Source: Vulcanimicrobiota bacterium (lineage in GTDB: Bacteria; Eremiobacterota; Eremiobacteria; Baltobacterales; Baltobacteraceae). Taken from it: a DNA stretch of 9,481 nucleotides. Made by a program: the position numbers and the translations under genes. The stretch is from NCBI GenBank assembly GCA_028287545.1, contig JAQBPL010000081.1, forward strand, positions 1 to 9,481. The letters are read 5' to 3'. How positions within the stretch are numbered: the first letter of the stretch is position 1; the number at the start of each line of letters is the position of its first letter. The notes beneath the pieces were generated by a model. That model was given only the letters and a program-made list of their open reading frames with translations. It did no database searches and was not told the origin of the DNA. Shown here piece after piece: positions 6,941 to 9,481 of the stretch.

Positions 6941-8374
6941 TCAGAGGCTCAGGTACGATCGCAGCCCCGCGACGCCGCCCTCCCGGCCGAATCCCGACTC
7001 GCGATAGCCGCCGAAGGGCGAACTGGGATCGAATTGGTTGAACGTCGAGCACCACACGACGCCGGCCTGGAGCCGCTGCGCGACGTACATGGACTTGGAC
7101 CCCTTGTCGGTCCACACGCCTGCCGAGAGTCCGTACGGCGTGTTGTTCGCCTTCTCGATCGCCTCGTCGGCCGTGCGGAACGTCATCACCGAGAGCACGG
7201 GGCCGAAGATCTCCTCGCGCGCAATGCGGTGCGATTGGGCGACCCCGGTGAAGAACGACGCCCGGAAGAAGAACCCGCGCTCCGGCAGCGCGCAGCTCTG
7301 CTGGTGCAGGACCGCGCCTTCGGCGACCCCGCTCGCGACCAGTTCGGCGATCTTCGCGTGCTGGGCGGCGGAGTTGATCGCGCCGATGTCGGTGTTCTTG
7401 TCGAGCGGATCGCCGACGCGCAGCGTCTCGATGCGAGCCTTGAGCTTCGCGACGACCTCGTCGTGCACCGATTCCTGGACCAGCAGACGAGAGCCCGCGC
7501 AGCAGACATGACCTTGATTGAAGTAGATGCCGTTGACGACACCTTCGATCGCCTGGTCGAGCGGCGCGTCGGCGAAGACGATGTTGGCCGCCTTTCCGCC
7601 GAGCTCCAGCGTGAGGCGTTTGCGCGTGCCGGCCAGGGTGCGCGCGATGATTTTGCCGACCTCGGTCGAGCCGGTGAAGGCGATCTTGTCGACGTCCGGA
7701 TGAGCGACCAGCGCAGCGCCGGTGCGCCCGTCGCCGGTGACGATGTTCACCACGCCCGGCGGGAGCTCGGCCTCGGCGCAGATCTCGGCCAACAGCAGCG
7801 CGGTGAGCGGCGTCGTCTCCGCCGGCTTGAGCACGACCGTGTTTCCGCAGGCGATCGCCGGCGCGATCTTCCACGCCGCCATGAGCAGCGGAAAATTCCA
7901 TGGCACGATCGATCCGACGACCCCGACCGGCGCGGGATCCGGCGACCCCGCGACGGCGTAGCGCAGCTTGTCGGCCCAGCCCGCGTAATAGAAGAAGTTG
8001 GCCGCCGCCTGAACGACGTCGAAGTCGCGCGACTCCTTGATCGGCTTGCCGCCGTCTTTGGACTCCAGCACGGCAAGCTCGCGCGAACGCTCGGTGATCG
8101 CGCGGGCGATCCGGTAGACGTACTTCGCACGGTCGGCGGGACGCATCGGCTTCCAGACGCGCTCGTACGCCTCGCGCGCGGCGGCGACTGCGCGGTCCAC
8201 GTCGTCGGGGGTCCCGACGGCCACTTGAGCGAGTTCGGCTTCGGTCGCCGGGTCGATCGTGGCGAACGTCTCGCCGCCTGACGACGGGATCCACCGGCCG
8301 CCGATGTAGTGATCGTAGCGCGGCGCGATGCGGACCGGCGTGGTTTCCAGGGATGGAGCGTAGGCGAGGGCCAT
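6941..8374 (-). CDS. NAD(P)-dependent aldehyde dehydrogenase
   Basis: A 477-residue cytosolic enzyme, normal length for the ALDH superfamily. It oxidises an aldehyde to the carboxylic acid with NAD+ or NADP+. All key residues are present: Asn160 in PWNFP, Lys183 in LKPAE, the cofactor loop FTGSTEVGK (233-241), general base Glu257 in LELGGK, nucleophile Cys291 in NQGHVCCAGSR, EEIFGP (387-392) and PFGGYRESGFGRE (453-465). The type resembles class 1/2 and betaine-aldehyde-like enzymes, but the substrate cannot be read from sequence. I chose the ATG at 8374 because GAAGG lies 8 bases before it. A TTG at 8407, touching the stop of the preceding kinase gene, would add 11 residues (MTPIRTPKATG), which lie outside the conserved domain. 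It sits between a sensor kinase gene and a cyclic di-GMP gene on the same strand, with 33 and 66 bases between stop and start codons. Confidence 0.93.
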   Translation of the reverse strand: MALAYAPSLETTPVRIAPRYDHYIGGRWIPSSGGETFATIDPATEAELAQVAVGTPDDVDRAVAAAREAYERVWKPMRPADRAKYVYRIARAITERSRELAVLESKDGGKPIKESRDFDVVQAAANFFYYAGWADKLRYAVAGSPDPAPVGVVGSIVPWNFPLLMAAWKIAPAIACGNTVVLKPAETTPLTALLLAEICAEAELPPGVVNIVTGDGRTGAALVAHPDVDKIAFTGSTEVGKIIARTLAGTRKRLTLELGGKAANIVFADAPLDQAIEGVVNGIYFNQGHVCCAGSRLLVQESVHDEVVAKLKARIETLRVGDPLDKNTDIGAINSAAQHAKIAELVASGVAEGAVLHQQSCALPERGFFFRASFFTGVAQSHRIAREEIFGPVLSVMTFRTADEAIEKANNTPYGLSAGVWTDKGSKSMYVAQRLQAGVVWCSTFNQFDPSSPFGGYRESGFGREGGVAGLRSYLSL

Positions 8375-8382
8375 GCCGGTCG

Positions 8383-8387
8383 CCTTC
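8383..8387 (-). promoter_or_regulatory. Ribosome binding site deciding the ALDH start
   Basis: On the minus strand this reads GAAGG, with 8 bases to the ATG at 8374. The alternative TTG at 8407 immediately follows the kinase stop codon and has no purine-rich site at suitable spacing. The shorter protein is therefore preferred. Confidence 0.55.
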
Positions 8388-8407
8388 GGCGTGCGGATCG
8401 GCGTCAA

Positions 8408-9481
8408 CTACCGCCGGCCGTTCGGGGCGGATGATTCGTCGCCCGGCAGCCAGCGGCGCAAGATGCGGCGCAGATCGGCGAGCGCCACCGGCTTCGAGAC
8501 GTAGTCGTCCATCCCGGCGGCCAGACACGCCTCGCGGTCCGCGTCCTGCGCGTTGGCCGTCATGGCGACGACGACCGTGTGCGTGCGGGTGCGCAGCTCG
8601 GCGCGCCGGATCGCCGTCGTGGCGTCGTAGCCGTCGAGGACCGGCATCTGCACGTCCATGAAGATCAGATCGAGGCGCTCCCGGGCGTGCGCCTCGACGG
8701 CTTCCGCGCCGTTCGCGACGACGAGCGGCTCGAACCCCAGCCGTTCGAGCTGCCGCGTGGCGAGGCGCTGATTGACCGGGTTGTCCTCGACGACCATCAC
8801 GCGCTCCGGACGGGCAGCCGCACGAGGCTCCGTGGCGACCGCCGCCGACCGGGCCGCACGTTCTCCCACGACATCGGCGATCGCGTCGTACAGCGACGAC
8901 TGCGACGCCGGCTTGACGAGAAACGCCGCGAAGCCGGCCGCCCGCGCGCGTGCCGCCAGCGCTCCGTCGTCGTGCGCGGTGATCATCACCAGGCCGGTCC
9001 GCTCGAGCAACGGATGCGCTCGGATGGCCCGCCCCAGCGACAGCCCGTCGGTGCTTCCCAACCCGTAGTCGATCAGCACGTTGTCGTACGGCTCACCGCG
9101 CTCGGCAGCCCAGGTCAAGTGGCGCAGCGCCGTCTCGGCGTCGCCGACCTTGTGCGCGTGCACGCCCCATCCTTCGAGGGTCCGCCGGAGCAGTTCCAGC
9201 GTGTGCGGATCGTCTTCGACGACGAGCGTCCGCGTGCCGCGCAGATTTCGCGCGCGCGGGACCGTCCCGCCGGTGCGGCTGCTGGCGAACGGGATCGTGA
9301 ACCAAAACGTCGAGCCGCGGCCGACGGCGCTCGTCACGCCGATCTCGCCCTCCATCAGGCGCACCAGGCGCCGCGTGATGGTGAGGCCGAGCCCCGACCC
9401 GCCGAAGCGCCGGGTCGTCGACATGTCGGCTTGGCGAAACGGTTCGAACAGCAGCGCCAGCATGTCGGGCTCGATGCCGAC
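8408..9481 (-). CDS. Hybrid sensor histidine kinase with two receiver domains, C-terminal part
   Basis: The gene enters from the right edge, so its N-terminus (sensor region, HisKA domain and the ATPase N box) is outside the window. The visible 357 residues start inside the ATPase domain: GIEP (2-5, from the D-x-G-x-G box), LFEPFRQAD (11-19), GSGLGL (28-33) and GRGSTFWFTIPF (54-65). Two response-regulator receiver domains follow. The first (about 84-203) has acidic EDD at 89-91, phospho-acceptor Asp138 in LIDYGL, Thr168 and Lys190. The second (about 226-345) has EDN at 232-234, Asp276 in FMDVQMP, Thr308 and Lys330. Both look able to be phosphorylated. The protein ends after the second receiver with no HPt domain or DNA-binding domain, so phosphate would have to pass to a separate HPt protein, or the receivers may modulate the kinase. 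The internal ATG at 9463 is not the start, because homology continues upstream of it. The ALDH gene follows 33 bases later. Confidence 0.93.
   Translation of the reverse strand, partial: VGIEPDMLALLFEPFRQADMSTTRRFGGSGLGLTITRRLVRLMEGEIGVTSAVGRGSTFWFTIPFASSRTGGTVPRARNLRGTRTLVVEDDPHTLELLRRTLEGWGVHAHKVGDAETALRHLTWAAERGEPYDNVLIDYGLGSTDGLSLGRAIRAHPLLERTGLVMITAHDDGALAARARAAGFAAFLVKPASQSSLYDAIADVVGERAARSAAVATEPRAAARPERVMVVEDNPVNQRLATRQLERLGFEPLVVANGAEAVEAHARERLDLIFMDVQMPVLDGYDATTAIRRAELRTRTHTVVVAMTANAQDADREACLAAGMDDYVSKPVALADLRRILRRWLPGDESSAPNGRR

Noticed and set aside
5813..8281. An 822-codon open frame on the plus strand, opposite the aldehyde dehydrogenase and the PAS region
   Set aside because: Its translation is rich in Arg, Asp and Glu with no domain. 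It lies antisense to two genes with intact catalytic motifs. Long antisense frames are expected in high-GC DNA with strong third-position bias.
6876..8528. A 550-codon minus-strand frame overlapping the aldehyde dehydrogenase in another phase
   Set aside because: It is Arg-rich with no motif, while the overlapping frame encodes a complete ALDH with all catalytic residues.

Overview
The window is high-GC bacterial DNA. Coding is dense, gaps are short, and GTG starts occur beside ATG starts. No rRNA, tRNA, CRISPR array, insertion sequence or phage gene is visible. A secreted, non-lipidated solute-binding protein fits a diderm bacterium. The gene mix suggests a soil or environmental lineage. A group such as Eremiobacterota is possible, but that is a low-confidence impression with no marker gene to test it.

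Left part (1-2223, plus strand): a short leader, then two genes 14 bases apart. The first encodes a 12-helix MFS transporter of the oxalate/formate antiporter (OFA) type. The second encodes an exported ModA-like binding protein. No ABC permease or ATPase is present, so the binding protein is paired with a secondary transporter. A strong 13-bp hairpin at 2249-2279 separates this unit from the convergent genes to its right and probably terminates both.

Right part (2296-9481, minus strand, transcribed right to left): five genes in one direction. In transcription order they are the C-terminal part of a hybrid sensor kinase with two receiver domains (running off the right edge), an NAD(P)-dependent aldehyde dehydrogenase, a soluble PAS-PAS-PAS-GAF-GGDEF-EAL protein for cyclic di-GMP, an EgtB-like nonheme-iron sulfoxide synthase, and a small unrecognised protein. 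Gaps are about 33, 66, 10 and 69 bases, so co-transcription of some or all is plausible. No promoter for the cluster is visible, so it probably lies beyond the right edge.

No complete pathway is encoded. Oxalate-degrading enzymes and the ergothioneine partners EgtD and EgtE are all absent. The points most worth following are the MFS/binding-protein pair, its altered ligand pockets, and the tight linkage of a cyclic di-GMP enzyme to an orphan EgtB-like enzyme.
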